The notes beneath the pieces are model-generated. The model ran no database searches. It saw nothing but the letters and a program-made list of their open reading frames with translations, and had not been told where the DNA came from. Positions 1 to 12,429 of a stretch of DNA of 64,000 nucleotides are shown piece after piece. Both the position numbers and the translations under genes were made by a program. Location: NCBI GenBank assembly GCA_030562195.1, contig CM060199.1, forward strand, positions 25,998,338-26,062,337. The letters run 5' to 3'. This DNA is from Nipponacmea schrenckii (Eukaryota > Mollusca > Gastropoda > Lottiidae). The stretch's first letter is position 1. The number at the start of each line of letters is the position of its first letter.

Positions 1-2
1 AA

Positions 3-490
3 AGGGGAGGGGGGATAGCGGTATATGTTAAATCCCACATTCCTTTCAAGAGACGTAAAGATCTTGAAATCTTAACACTGGAAGCTCTTTGGATCAATGT
101 TACATTAATACTAAACATTTCTTAATTGGATCTTTTTATCGTGCGCCTAATAGTCCCTCTGAATATTTTACTTTAATTGAAGAAAGTTTTTCATTGGCTA
201 AAGATGTTCCTGACCATCATATAGTAATCGTAGGTGATTTCAATGTAGATTTTTTAACAAAAACCAATTCAAAAATCCATGAAATAATTCAACGATTTAA
301 TTTAACCCAATTAGTCAATACCCCAACTAGGCTTACTCTCGAAAAACATTCGCTTTTAGACCTTGTTTTGGTTTCATGTCCTGATTATATCGATTCGACA
401 GTGGTTACTTTTAGTGGTCTGAGTGACCATAACCCATTGGTTATCTCCCTTAAAATTCCTGACCCCAACAATTTTTGTTTTGAGAGATAA
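3..490 (+). pseudogene. LINE endonuclease domain (AP-endonuclease-like), broken
   Basis: In established LINEs this domain nicks the target DNA before target-primed reverse transcription. Reading opens at base 3 with a GGGIAVYVK-like strand typical of these enzymes. A frameshift near 108 moves it to the frame that runs to 490, where FYRAP, the catalytic GDFN motif and the terminal SDHN motif are visible. The N-terminal part of the domain lies outside the window. The TAA at 488-490 is in the same frame as the downstream reverse transcriptase, so a single nonsense mutation separates the two domains. Confidence 0.85.
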
Positions 491-508
491 ATCTGGGACT
501 ACAATAGG

Positions 509-1804
509 ATGGATATTAATCTTTTAAATAGAAAAATTTCTCAATTTGATTGGAACCCTATCTTCTCGGATTCTCATGACATTGATGCCATGGTTTCAAA
601 TTTCACCTTAAAATTATATAACATGATACAAGATTCGATCCCAAATAAAATCGTGACTATAAGACCTAAAGACCCTCCCTGGATTAATAATTTTCTACGT
701 CGAATTATTCGTAAGAGAAATAGATTTCACAGAAAAGCTAAGCTACTAAATAACGTACAAGCATGGGCTGATTTTCGAAAATATAGAAACTACGTCATAG
801 GGGAAAAAACTAAAAAGAATTATATCGAAAAATTGGAAACGAACATAAATAACTCAAAATTTCTTGATGCCGATTGGTGGAGACTAATGAAAGATTTTTC
901 AGTAAAACATGGTAACAATTCCAATTCTATTCCTCCCCTGAAATCGGGTGACCGATTGATATATTCAAATAAAGATAAATCTGAAGCCTTTAATAACTAC
1001 TTTATTAGCCAATTCCTTGAATTTAACAATGATAACCCTCCTAATGATATCGAAATTGAACCTCTTTCTGTACAACATGATGACATCGTTAAGATTATTT
1101 CCTCCCTCAAAAGTAAGAAGTCTTGTGGTCCTGACAAAATCAATAGTTTCGTCCTTAAAGCAATCTCTGAATCAATTTCACATCCTCTCCTTACATTATT
1201 CCGTATACTTATATCCAAATCATATTTCCCAAAAAGTTGGAAACTTGCGCACGTAACACCTATTTTTAAATCTGGTGACCGAAATTTATGTTGTAATTAT
1301 AGGCCCATTTCACTCTTGAGCTCCCTAAGTAAAATTTTTGAATCAGTTATATGTAATCATGTTCAAACTTTTATCTATTTTAACGATGTGCTATATAAAC
1401 ACCAGTCAGGTTTTCGTAAGAACGATTGTGCTGTGTTTCAGTTATGTGAAATGTACAACTATATCTCTTCTTGTATAGACGAGGGCCACGAAATCAAAGC
1501 AATATTTTTCGACATACGCCGCGCCTTCGACAAAGTTTGGCATAAGGGCCAATTACAGAAACTTTTCTCCATTGGAATCCGCAATAATGTATATGATCTT
1601 ATAAGAAATTATCTCACAGGTAGAGAGCAGTGCGTGGTGTTGCCCGGAGCCATATCGTCGACTAAGCCTGTACTATCTGGAGTACCCCAAGGATCTATTT
1701 TAGGGCCACTATTATTTTTGATTTTTATTAATGATATTTCTAGGGATTTTGTTTTAAATCTACGCCTTTTTGCAGATGATACTTCACTTTTTTTTAACTC
1801 TTGA
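509..1804 (+). pseudogene. LINE reverse transcriptase, main domain
   Basis: This 431-codon open stretch carries the ordered motifs of a LINE polymerase: a fingers segment with PDKINSF, then NYRPISLLS, the AFDKVWH motif with its catalytic Asp, GVPQGSILGPLLF, and the FADDTSLF box with the paired catalytic Asp residues. It is in the same frame as the endonuclease upstream and separated from it only by one TAA. It ends at a TGA just after the FADD box, next to a run of T at about 1787-1796. The missing thumb continues in another frame, so a slip in that T-run is the likely cause. The start codon at 509 is an internal Met, not a true start. Confidence 0.9.
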
Positions 1805-2924
1805 TAATCCTCATAAGAACTTAAATACGATTAACAATGATCTAGAAAAAAATTTCAATTGGTCAGAAACTTGGAAGGTCGAATTCAATCCTATTAAAAC
1901 AGAAAGTATCACATTTAGTAGAAAAACCAGTCCATCTTGCCTCATTCCATCTTTCAATAAAACTTTATTATATGACGTTGCTTCCCATAAACACTTAGGA
2001 ATTGTTTCCAAAACGATTGTAAATGGGACTCTCAGGTTAACTATATAATTAGTAAAACGAGTAAAATGATTGATTGCTTGAGAAGCTACAAATATCGTCT
2101 ATCACGTAAATCATTAACAATTTTATATACCTCTTATATTTTACCAATATTCGAATATGCGGACATCGTTTGGGATAACATGACTAATTCTTTAAGTATG
2201 AAAATTGAAAATCTCCATCTTGATGCATTGAGAACCATTACTGGCCTCCCCATCACACATTGCTCTCTACAGCGAATCAGGATTTGCGTCTCTGACTATA
2301 CACGAAGACAAACTCATAAGCTAATCACTTTTTATAAAATGAAAAATAATTTGGCCCCTCCCTATCTATGTTCTTTACTACCAACTACTATGTTCATCAC
2401 CTTCTAATCGTTATTCTTTTCGTAATAAAAACAATATCAGGCCAATACGCTGCCGAACGACATTTTATCAATCCACCTTTTTACCATCTACAATTAAAAT
2501 TTGGAATGAATTAGATAACAATGTAACCAACGCCCCCACTTTGTCAAGTTTTAAATCATTACTGTATTCTAAATTTTTTCCTCCTCGCAAAAAAATCTAC
2601 TGTTTTGGTGAACGTCAGTTTCAAATTACTCATGCTAAATTACGTAATGGAAAGAGCGAACTTAATTATCATAGATATTTGATGCATATTCATGATAATC
2701 CTCTTTGTGCTTGCAACCTTGACCTTGAAACTTCTGAACATTTTCTCTTATTCTGTCCGTTGTTCTCAAACATAAGACTAAACACCATTAATCTCCTTCC
2801 TCCATTTTATAAAAACATTAATTGTCTGCTTTCTGGAAATGAAAACTTGTCACTTGACGAAAATTTGATTATATTTCATTCTGTAAAAAGTTTTTGCGCT
2901 CAATCAAAAAGATTTAAGACTTAA
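1770..2924 (+). pseudogene. LINE RT thumb and C-terminal Cys/His segment
   Basis: Three successive open stretches (1770-2048, 2066-2407 and 2541-2924) in shifting frames continue the polymerase. The first has the post-FADD helix and KHLGI motif. The second has the RLSRKSL / YILPIFEYADIVWD segment that follows the catalytic domain in CR1/Jockey-like LINEs. The last has an AKLRNGKSELN motif and a CACNLDLETSEHFLLFCP segment, the Cys/His element near the C terminus of many such proteins. Frameshifts near 2000 and 2400 break it. The stop at 2922-2924 is the likely natural end. Confidence 0.8.
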
Positions 2925-2949
2925 CCAATAGTCACCTCCACTGGACGTC

Positions 2950-3023
2950 ATTTATTTAGTTATTTATTTATTTAGTTATTTTTATTTATTTATTTATTTA
3001 TTTATTTATTATCTATCTATTTA
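2950..3023 (+). repeat. (ATTT)n microsatellite in LINE 3' UTR
   Basis: Simple tetranucleotide run with a few interruptions, about 200 bases before the poly-A end of the LINE. Short AT-rich repeats in the 3' UTR are usual for this LINE type. Confidence 0.85.
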
Positions 3024-3252
3024 TTTTCATTTATGTACATTGTATTTATATATATAAAACCTTTGCTGCTTTCTCTTATCTGTATATTAGTTATTTTTAA
3101 AAATTTTGTTGCCTTTCTTAAAATATAATTATTTTTCTTGGAAACGAATTAATATAAGCCTTTGGCTTGTTTTCGAATCCTATTCTTTTGAATTCTTATG
3201 AATTGTAACATATTTATGTGAATAAAATATTGTTTAGAAAAAAAAAAAAAAG

Positions 3253-3842
3253 TTTCTATGAATCTAGTTTTGTAACATTTAATGGAAATACATTTGCCAT
3301 TATGAAACATGATGATAGTTATTTTGTGTTTGACTCACATTCAAGAAGTAATTGTGGTTTATTATCAGAAAATGGTTCCAGCATTCTGATCGAGTATGAA
3401 AATATTGATGATCTCTATGTGCATTGTTTAAATTTAAGTGTATCCATGAATTCTAATCAATTAGAGCAGTATGAAATAACTGGTATCAATGTTATTATGA
3501 TGGGTAATGAAACAAATGATTCAATAAAGGAAGCAAGAATTTCTGTTATTGAGCAAAATGAATTTCCCATTCAAGATAATGATAAGGAAGAAGTAGTTAT
3601 AACTGATGTAGAAACAAATGATTTTATATTTAATCCACTTAGATCAGACAAAAGAAGAAAGTGATTTGATGAGTTTACCTGTTGGTCATTTACACAATGA
3701 TAATATGCCCGATGTTTGTAAGCTGACAAAACCTTGTAAAATAACTGAAATCAAAGGTGACGGTAATTGTTTATTTAGAAGTTTATCATTTGTTCTTTCT
3801 CTAAATGAAAATAATCATAGAAAAGTAAGATTGGCTATAGTT
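3253..3842 (+). pseudogene. OTU-type cysteine protease gene fragment (Helitron-like?)
   Basis: The first part encodes a segment with FVFDSHSRSNCG, a Ser/Asp/His-rich strand seen in protease-like domains of large invertebrate mobile-element proteins. After a frameshift near 3655 it continues with EIKGDGNCLFRSLSFVLS, the active-site DGNC(L/F)FR motif of OTU deubiquitinases. OTU domains are known in some animal Helitrons, so a Helitron origin is plausible but not shown, since no helicase or Rep is in view. The upstream half is cut off by the LINE poly-A end at 3252. The downstream half is lost at 3842, where a CAGGGTTC hAT-like end begins. The fragment is therefore bracketed by two insertions and cannot be functional. 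Confidence 0.65.
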
Positions 3843-6402
3843 CAGGGTTCAATTTAGAATGAAACAATTGATTAGCGGTTAAAAGTAATAAATTGTAATT
3901 TTCGCTAATCAAATTCAAAATTGATTAGCAGTTGCCAATGATTGAGAAGCAGATATTTACTTGACTATAGACCACCCCTTAGTAGAATACATGGAATATA
4001 TATTTCAATCATTTTATTACGTAACATTCCCCAATCACCTGCTTATGGTGTGTAGCAACTTAAAATGGAATACAGTAAATTATGTTAATTTATTATTGTT
4101 CTCTATTATCATTATAAGGCATAGTATTTGGTCTTCTTGATTTTGAAAAGAAAATATCCACACATTTATGGCCATTAAAGTCTTTGGGTTGTGGGCCCTC
4201 CCGCTTGATATGTAATAGGTTCTCTAAGGTTTCTTTGCCTAGACGGTTTCTCCAATCTGTCTTCACTCTTCCCATTGCAGAAAATGCTCGCTCTAGCTTA
4301 GCATTAGAGACAGGATAAGTCAATAAAATTAATATCATGTGGTAAATGTTACTTAAAAGGTCTGCCTTATGAATTTTTATCACACTTATCAAGTTTTTAA
4401 TATCTGTGATGTGACTAACATTCTTGATCCAAAACTGCTTGAGTTCACTTCATTCACTTTCAATTAAATGTACAGAGACGCCCCTTTTCTGCAAAAGTTT
4501 AATGAAATGCTTTGAAAAGAAAGAAAGCAATTTCATCTTCCATATTCTTTCAACAATTCACTGTCCTTTGGCCATGACACAATATTTATAAGTTTTAGTA
4601 ATGAAAATACAGGATTTGTGTTCAAATCATCAAATCGAGTTTTTACACATTCTTCAAGTTTTTCCTCCAGATCAACACACTTGCTTCTAAATTCAAATGT
4701 CTCATATTTTAACTGAATTCCTTAATACTGAATTTCACAAGGATTTTCTTCACACACATTTAATAATTCTTTTAAATCATCACAATAACAATCCTGCTTA
4801 AAATCTGATAGTGTGTTATAAAAAGTGTCAAGTGCTGACATAGCATATAAAAGATCAACAGTGGATCCCTGAAGAAGCAGTGAAAGTTTAGATACTGGTT
4901 CCAATAACATGATGAAATAAAGTAAAAATATCACAAATTTGTAGGACTTAAGTTTTTTAAGATAGCCTATCATCTTGGCTTTCTCGTCACCTTTAAAAGA
5001 TGGATCTTGCGACATGTTTTCAAGATGGGCAACCATGACAGGATAAGACTTGAGTAATGAATTACATGCATTCCTTTTGTGCTGCATCCATCGAGCTCCT
5101 AAGGCTTTATCTGGTTTACTTACACTTTCATTCATTATTTCAGCTAAATTTTTCAGTTCTCTTGAGTTTTTTGTGACTGCGGTTCTACAATCTTCTTAAT
5201 CCATTTAACACTGCCATTAAATCTGAAAATTCAACTGAGCCACTGAATGTATCCTTTGCAGCAAGTTCAAGCCTATGGTTAAGACAATGTATAACAACAA
5301 GCCATTCCATGTCCAATTTTAATAATTCTGACAGTCCCTTTTTTGCGCCCAAATTAACACTTGCCCCATCTGCCATAAATCCTACCAGTTTTGATTTGAA
5401 ATCTGTTATTCCAACCTCAGAAAAAGCTTCATATAAACATTCCTTTAAACCTGGAGATGTGACAGTTTTGGCATTTTTGAGTCTTAAGAATTTGGTAGAC
5501 GTAAGTCCATTTGAATCAACAATCAATAAATATATCACCTCTTTCTCAACAGAACTTACGTCAGAACAACCATCAATCAGAACAGAAAAATAATCACACT
5601 TTTCAATTTCTTGAACAGTTTCAGTTTTAATACAATTCCCAATAATGTTTTTGTAAATTCTTGGCATTTAACATCGTAGATGTATGTACTTACAAGATTA
5701 ACGCCATGTTTTTTCTCGGGGTTGACGAAGGATGGAAATTTACTGAAAGCTATTTCTTCACAGGCTAAAGTATACGAAATTTCAAAAAGTTTTAGAACTC
5801 TGTCTTTTTCTTCTTTTTCTGCTCCACTGAATGACTTGTATAACGGGGCTTGCGATAACACATCGACAATAGGAAAATCTATTTGATTTTCTTTTCTTAC
5901 AGCCAAATTATGAGGTTCTGCTGACAAATGCTTTCGGACATTGTCGGCTTTTAGAGACGTTCCTGTAATACCAGAAATAAAAGCTCGGCTGAAGTTCCTC
6001 GTGTGATTGATTTTATTTTCATATTTTGTACAAGACAGTTTGTTGACAATACCCGCAGTTTGCAATTCATATTCAATCCACTTTCGGTTTTGAATCCATT
6101 GTTTTACGGTAGAAAGTTTAACACTGGTCACAAGTTTTTTATTGTAATCAGATGCAGACGATGAAGCCATGTTGAAATGTTAGTCTCGAATTATAGGTCG
6201 TCAGGTCAATACACATTCCGTAGCATTGAGGTTGAGTGACTGGATTCATGTGTCTACCTTAGTAACATGACAACTAGACATTCAGCCAATCAAATTTCTT
6301 ATCTTATTGCACTCGGTCTTTTTATAGAGTCCTCTTGCCAATAATAAACATTATGTCAATGAAGATAAATAATAGGCCTAACTGTCCTGAAACGAATATT
6401 AG
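3843..6402 (-). mobile_element. hAT DNA transposon, decayed
   Basis: A hAT transposase reads on the minus strand across 4093-6170. At 3843 the sequence starts CAGGGTTC, the typical outer end of hAT inverted repeats, exactly where the OTU reading frame stops. The octamer ctatagtt before it (3835-3842) would be one target duplication. I could not find the matching opposite end before the BEL coding sequence begins at about 6403, so that end is deleted or too diverged. Short inverted motifs around gattagcggt / cgctaatc at 3869-3930 look like subterminal repeats. Confidence 0.6.
4093..6170 (-). pseudogene. hAT transposase, ZNF862-like
   Basis: Minus-strand pieces in order are 6170-5577 (N-terminal part with LKADNVRKHLSAEPH), 5667-5185 (RNase H-like core with DYFSVLIDGCSD, FMADGASVN and HCLNHRLELAAKD), 5135-4722 (ALGARWMQHKR) and 4392-4093 (the hAT dimerisation region with PVSNAKLERAFSAM and KTDWRNRL). 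This order and these motifs match the zinc finger protein 862-like branch of hAT transposases, which cut and paste DNA in the nucleus. Frameshifts near 5665 and 5180, and a badly decayed stretch at 4400-4720, separate the pieces, so it is inactive. Confidence 0.85.
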
Positions 6403-7918
6403 TTGGAATCCAGTAGAGATATCCCTACTATAGAACTCATAAAATTTGATGGTAGTCCTTTAAAATATTGTGATTTTATCGAACGTTTTAAATTACAAAT
6501 TCATGATAAGCCTCATCTTACTGACAATTTAAGAATGGTTCAGTTACGAATGCACTTAATAGGTGATGCCGCACGTGTCGTTAGTGGTATGGGATCTCAA
6601 GGTATTATGTATCCTACAGCTGTGAAGACATTAAAACAGGAATTCGGTCAACGCAGTGCAATAGCCAGAGCTCACATCTACAAGATTACTAAAGGTGGTA
6701 AAATAACCAACGACAGAAACAGTTTAAGAGATTTTTCATTAGATATTGTCAATTGCATTGCAACTCTTAAAATGATCAGTTATACGTCTGATGTGAATGC
6801 TAAGGAAACCTTAAGGACAATTATTAGAAGACTTCCTGATCATATGATTACCAAATGGCAGAATATGGTTACAGATATTCGAGATAAAGGACAAGAGCCA
6901 ACTATAATAAACATTAGTAATTTTGTCAGAAAACGTGTAAAAACAATGTTTGATCCAGATTATGGTGATCTTTCAGAGACCTGATGTGAAGAAATATACA
7001 GGATCAAGACCAGTTCATTCTACTCATAGACAATTTACAATTAACTGTCCTGTATGTAATGGTGATCATAAAGTGCCAGAGTGTAAGAGATTTAAAGAAT
7101 TAAACATTGAGGAGAGAACTGAAATGGCCAAGAATAATAGACTATGTTTTTCATGTTTAACCAGAAATCATATTGCTAGATTTTGCAGATCCAAGAAGAA
7201 GTGTGAGATTAATGGGTGTACAAGAACTCATCATCAACTATTTCATTATGACCCTCCTTCAGCTAGCTGTATGTCAGTCTTGGATAAAGCCAGTCTTCTG
7301 CCTGTAGTTAGAGCTCGTTTCAGATCAGCGAATGGTAGAATCCTGTATGGGAATGTTTTGATAGACAATGCAGCTGGTACAGTTATTATTAGAAGAGACT
7401 TCTCTAAAATGTTAGGCAATCAAGGCAGTTCTGAGCGTTTAGACCTAGCAGTTGTTGGTGGACAAAGAATAGAGCAGAAGAATAGCAGGAGAGTAAAGAT
7501 TTGGTTATCAGATATTTCCTTAGCCGAAGAATTTGAATGGTTGAAGACATTTAAGCATTTGGAAGATGTTGAATTTACTCAAACTGAAGGCCCTATAGAT
7601 TTGATACTTGGTGTACCGTACAGTCATCTACATGCAGAGCTAGAGATTAGACAAGGACAAGAATTTGAACCTGTGGCGAAGAGAACAAGACTTGGTTGGT
7701 ACGTCATTGGCCCCAACAACAATTATTCCCCAGTCTTCATGGTTAATTTCGTTGAGAAGATTGACTTGAGCAAATTCTATGAATTCGAGACACTTGGCAT
7801 TCAAGCCCCAGATTGCTCATGTTCAAATAATGGAGTTATTTCCCTTGACAACAAAAGGGCTTTGCAGTTAATGGAATCAACGTGCAAGAGAGAAGATAAT
7901 CGTTACACAATTGCATAA
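6403..7918 (+). pseudogene. BEL/Pao Gag, zinc knuckle and protease region
   Basis: Codons from 6403 give the DUF1759-type Gag core, starting IPTIELIKFDGSPLKYCDF, typical of BEL elements. A frameshift near 6975 moves to the frame of 6950-7918. That part has CPVCNGDHKVPEC and CFSCLTRNHIARFC, the Cys/His zinc knuckles that bind RNA, followed by a DUF1758-like aspartic protease segment with DNAAGTVI where the active-site DTG/DSG is expected. The Asn after the catalytic Asp is unusual and suggests loss of activity. The segment then leads through LILGVPYSH to a KRTRLGW motif. It ends with TAA at 7916-7918 in frame with the polymerase downstream. Confidence 0.8.
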
Positions 7919-9476
7919 CCATGGCAACGAGATCCAGAGTTTTTACCAAACAACTATTATTTAGCAGAGAAGAGACTTTTATCACTTGAGAGAAGCTTGA
8001 GTAAAACGCCAAAGAAAGCTGAATTGTATAATAAAGTGATAGAACAATATGAAGAGAATGGTTGGTCGAAGAGAATGACTGATGAAGAAATCAGAGATGA
8101 AGAGAAGCCAGCTTACTATCTACCCCATCACGGTGTTTACAGGCCAGATAAAGTAAGCACACCCCTGAGAGTTGTATTTGACCCAGCTTGTCAATACAGA
8201 GGAGTTTCACTAAACTCATTTCTACATAAAGGTCCATGCCTTATTGGAAACCTTTTGGGAGTCCTGTTAAGATTTAGAGAAGAACCTGTTGCATTTACAG
8301 GAGATATATCAAAGATGTTCCTGCAAGTTAGACTGGCTGAAGAAGATACATTTGTTCACAGATTTTTATGGAGAAATTTAGATCAATCAAGAGCACCTAC
8401 TATTTATCGATTGATGAGAATAACCTTTGGCGATAAACCGTCTCCAGATATGGCTAGTTTTGTGATGTTGAAAAGTAGAGAAGAGTTCAACTGAAGTTGC
8501 TGAAATTATTCGAAGAGATAGATACATGGACGATCTTATTCATTCCTGTTCGAATCCTGAAGAAGCTATTAAGAGAGTAAAAGAGTTAGAGACAGCTTTG
8601 GAAATGGGCAGCTTTAAAATCAAAGAATGGTTTACTTCGTCAGAAACAGTCAGAGAAAACTTAAAGGAATCTACCTCAGAGAAGATAGAGAAAGGTAAAG
8701 ATACTACAGTCAGTCTTGATGGTGAAGGAGAAACCAAAACTCTAGGAATTGGATGGAACTGTCATGCAGATATACTGAAATTTTCTGTCAAGTCCCTGGA
8801 GATAGAAACTTTTACTAAAAGAGCTGTACAAAGTTATCCATGTTATATGATCCAATTGGTTTAGCAAGTGCTGTAACTATCAGAGCCAGAATAGAAATGC
8901 AGAATCTATGGAGATCCAAGAAATACGATTGGGATGATCCGTTAAGTCCTGAAATTTGCATTATATGGAAAGATGTTTTTGCTGAATTGTTTTTGCTGAA
9001 ATGTATTCGCCCGATTGATGCTATTGGTTTACCTGAACTTCACGTTTTTGCAGATGCCAGTTCAGTAGCATATGGAGCAGTAGCATACTTATTATGGAAT
9101 ACTTCTCATGGTAACAAATGCTTTCTGGTATCATCAAAGGCAAGAGTAGCTCCACTGAAGCAAAACACTATCCCACGTCTAGAACTTATGGCACTATTGG
9201 TTTCATCGAGATTAGCCAAAACTATTACGGAAGAGTCCAAGATAAAACCATTGGTAACAGTTTTATGGTCAGATTCTAAAGTAGCTCTACAATGGATACG
9301 ATCTGATTCAGTTTTATTGAAACCATTTGTTGGTGTAAGAGTATCAGAAATACAGTCAACATGGAGCAGTGATCAATTTCGTCATGTTCCGAGTAATTTG
9401 AATCCTGCAGATGATCTAAGTCGCAGCTTAGCAGTTCAACAGATGAATGGTAGATGGATTAATGGTCCTGACTTAA
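7919..9476 (+). pseudogene. BEL/Pao reverse transcriptase and RNase H
   Basis: The polymerase shows PAYYLPHHGVYRPDK, RVVFDPA, the FTGDISKMFLQ strand with its catalytic Asp, and the RYMDDLIHS box (about 8520) after a frameshift near 8490. A further frameshift near 8840 leads to MLYDPIGLASAVTIRARI and the RNase H domain with LHVFADASSVAYGAV, LELMALL and a WSDSKVALQWI strand. The domain order is that of BEL/Pao Pol. The stretch ends at the TTAA used by the piggyBac. Frameshifts make the polyprotein non-functional. Confidence 0.85.
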
Positions 9477-9559
9477 CCCTATATGGCACCCTTTTACTGA
9501 GATGCCCCCAAAAAATATTGGGTATGATTTTCTGTAAGGGAATGGATACACAATCATAA

Positions 9560-10297
9560 TCAATCACTCAATTTTGACTATATGAATTTTTTTTAGCTGC
9601 TGTGGGTATGTTGCCAAATGGCTACAGTGTGCAAATATGACAACAACTGGACAATGTTATCAAATGGCATCAGACAAACGAATATGATAAACAAATAACA
9701 ACATCTAAACTTTTAGATAAAACATTTATTATTTTAAATATTCCTGAGAAAATAAGTTAAAGATTTTTGTGCATCCATCATTCAAACTAATATTTATCAA
9801 TGTACAGATATCAATTCATAACCATAACATAACAATAACTAGATTCTAACAACAGTCCGTGTAACAATATAATTTATATAACAAGAACAATTCATAGCAA
9901 TTACAATATAAAAGCAGTCTTTTCAACAAAACTATTAAACAAATCAGCAGAATATGAACTTCTAACGTCTAATTTTGTAAAAGTATACATAGGAGGTGAA
10001 AACAACAGGAAATTGAAAGATCAAGCTAATTTGTTTCACTGGTTGAGGAAGTATCAACATTCAAAGTTCAAATTATTTACATGACTTAGTTTCCAAACAA
10101 ACATAAAGCATAGAGCAGCAAAAATTAAGCAACAAGTTGTATAAAGATAAGGAAACAAGCGGTATTTCCTAGCGAATGTTTGATGTCCTTAGCTCAAAAT
10201 CATCAACTGTAGTACTTTTACATTTAGACTGATTTGATTTAAAGTCGATACACATTTCTTTGGCTTGTAATATGTAATCTTATATAACAACAATCAT
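9560..10297. other. Non-coding left part of piggyBac
   Basis: Between the left end and the transposase stop I see only AT-rich sequence, which presumably contains the 3' UTR. No open frame or second gene is visible. Confidence 0.6.
9603..9625. repeat. piggyBac subterminal repeat, left end
   Basis: TATGTTGCCAAATGGC lies about 130 bp inside the left end. The same motif, inverted, occurs three times near the right end. A weaker copy (TATCAAATGGC) lies at about 9657-9668. Such repeats are candidate transposase binding sites. Confidence 0.6.
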
Positions 10298-12269
10298 TTA
10301 TGGTCGATGAAAATCCAAAAAACAGTTTGATTTCTGTGTTAGGCATAAATAAACATTACATTTTTGGCATTTGATCCTAGAAAATCCACTGCATCCTGGG
10401 TATTTGCATCGACCCTTATCAGGAAAAGGCATTGGAAAATGACCAGTGTTATCAGATCTAATGCCTAATGGAGGTACAACAGCCATGGGGCCCCTCCTCT
10501 TTTTCAAGTCAAGTAGTGGTTCCACTTCCAATGTTTGGCGTCCACGCTTTTTCGAAACTTTGTTTTGTTTCATCAAACACTCAGCTATTTCGAGCTTAAA
10601 CTGAAGAAGAGGAAGTTTTGATGCCTTTGGAATACACTCCTCGTCAGAGTCTTGAACATACAAAATCCAACACTGGACTACTATCAAGTCAAATATATGG
10701 AAGACAAGTCTGTGGTACCATTTCTTAGACCTAATTGGATTTCTGTAGAGGGCCACTAATGCATCCAGCAAGTCAACTCCACCCATGAAGCTATTGTATA
10801 GAGTAATGATTGATGGACATTCAACTGTTATTTCTCTTTTTTTTTTTTTGTCCCACCTTCTGACTTGCTTTACGGGATGTATGCCTGCAAAGGTACTTAA
10901 GAGTGTGACTGATTTGTTGTCAAACCATTTGACAACATTTAATTGAACACCATCACATACACCAATTTTCATTGTGGAAGACCCTCTCCCAGTTTTAGCT
11001 AGTTCTTTGTCTGAGGGTAAAGAGCAACCCTTTAATCTATTTGATCTGACTGTACCAAGGCATGCTATTCCTTGCTTGAAGAGAGTTGTCTGCAGAGGAA
11101 GAGAGTTAAACCAATTGTCAAAATAAACCTGATGCCAAACCCCCCGTGGAACAGTTTCTAATAATCTTAGTACAATGTTACCTGATGCACCTATGTCAGG
11201 TTGGGCAGGACAGGGGTCTATTTTGCCCGTATACACCTCAAGATCATGAATAAGCCCTGTTACCCCCGAGCACACAAATATCTTATATCCCCATTTTTTG
11301 GGCTTTTTAGGATTGTATTGTCGAAGTGCTGATGCACCTTTGAAAGGTACAATTTGTTCATCAATGCTAAGTTTTTGAGATTTAGGTAAAGCAGTGACTT
11401 TGTGTTTGAATGCATCAAATAATGGTCGAATTTTTGCAATTTTGTCAGTAGTGTTTTCATTGTTATTGTTGAAATGAAGTTTGCTTTTAATTTCTTCAAA
11501 TCTTTTCATCGGCATGGTTTCAGCCACCTGAGGACAACGAACAGTGGGACTCCAATAAAGACGTGCACGAGGAATCTTTACAATACTCATATAGAAAACT
11601 ATTCCTAAAAATTGCTCAAGCTCATTTTGTGAAAGGGACAAAGGCTTATTTATGTCGCACTGTAAGCTATATCTATTAGATTCATCAACTATTAATTCCA
11701 ACATTTTTTGATCCATAAAGTCTCTAAAATATTCAATAGGTTGTTTTGGAGGATTGTGTTCTATACTATCTCCTAAATATCGTGGTTGATCTATATATGC
11801 CGAGTCATCTAAATTCTGCTTCCATATAATTGCCCTACCGGTACTTGATTTGAGCTTCCCTGGGACATCTGTGTCACTATCTAACCTCTCTGAAAATATT
11901 GAAAAGTTGACATGTAAAGGCTGATTACAATGATAATTAAAACAAAATCAGCTATATATACTTACCAGGATAACATCAAATTATTTGAAGGGTGAGCATG
12001 CCCTTTCACAAGACATCTGCCAAAGTGACATAACTTACAGTAAATTTTTTTGAATGAATTGAATGAATTAATTTACCATCAATATTCGATTCCCCAGAGC
12101 TGTCAGAGCTGTCATCATTTTCTGGACCCCATGCTGCATCAATATCACTTTCATCATCATCATCGGATAGTTCACTGTCATCTGATTCTTGTGGGACAGG
12201 TCTTACCCAGGCTGGTTTTATCTTCAGTCGATTAGACCTGCCAGTGCCATAGAAAAATTTGGAATCCAT
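10298..12269 (-). CDS. piggyBac transposase, two exons, 594 aa, open
   Basis: Exon 1 is 12269-12077 and exon 2 is 11889-10298. The 187-base intron starts GTAAAT, ends CAG, and joins in phase. The N terminus is acidic (SDDDDESD). The catalytic core has three Asp motifs in the expected places: LSIDEQIVPF, YFDNWFNSL and GGVDLLDA. The C terminus holds a Cys-rich zinc-binding region (CKYPGC, CQKC, C near the end) used for end recognition in piggyBac proteins. Length and layout match full-length family members. The enzyme cuts at TTAA in the nucleus and usually restores the empty site precisely. No defect is visible, so the copy may be active. The start at 12269 is the first Met of exon 1. Confidence 0.9.
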
Positions 12270-12429
12270 GCCTGACTATTTACTTTATTACAAATAATAG
12301 GCTTAGTAGAAATAATAAAAGCTGTAGCTCCGCTGAGTAGTCCCACTCCTTAGCTGGAAAAGAAAAAAACTATATAAATGTCACTCGAATAGCAAAACCA
12401 GTCACAAATGGTATCTGGTGCTATTGAAA

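Larger units (their letters stand above)
1..3252 (+). mobile_element. Non-LTR retrotransposon (LINE), 5' part outside window
   Basis: The stretch reads, in order, as an APE-type endonuclease, a reverse transcriptase, a C-terminal Cys/His segment, an AT-rich 3' UTR with an ATTT array, and an A-run at about 3239-3252. That is the architecture of CR1/L2/Jockey-like LINEs; I cannot fix the clade by eye. The coding part is broken by one nonsense codon (488-490) and at least four frameshifts (near 108, 1790, 2000 and 2400), so this copy is dead. The bases right after the A-run continue a different coding sequence (OTU-type fragment), so the LINE landed inside that gene. The 5' end lies beyond base 1. 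Confidence 0.9.

Noticed and set aside
6180..6402. BEL 5' LTR or the missing hAT end
   Set aside because: No TG...CA pair, primer site or GAACCCTG end could be recognised there.
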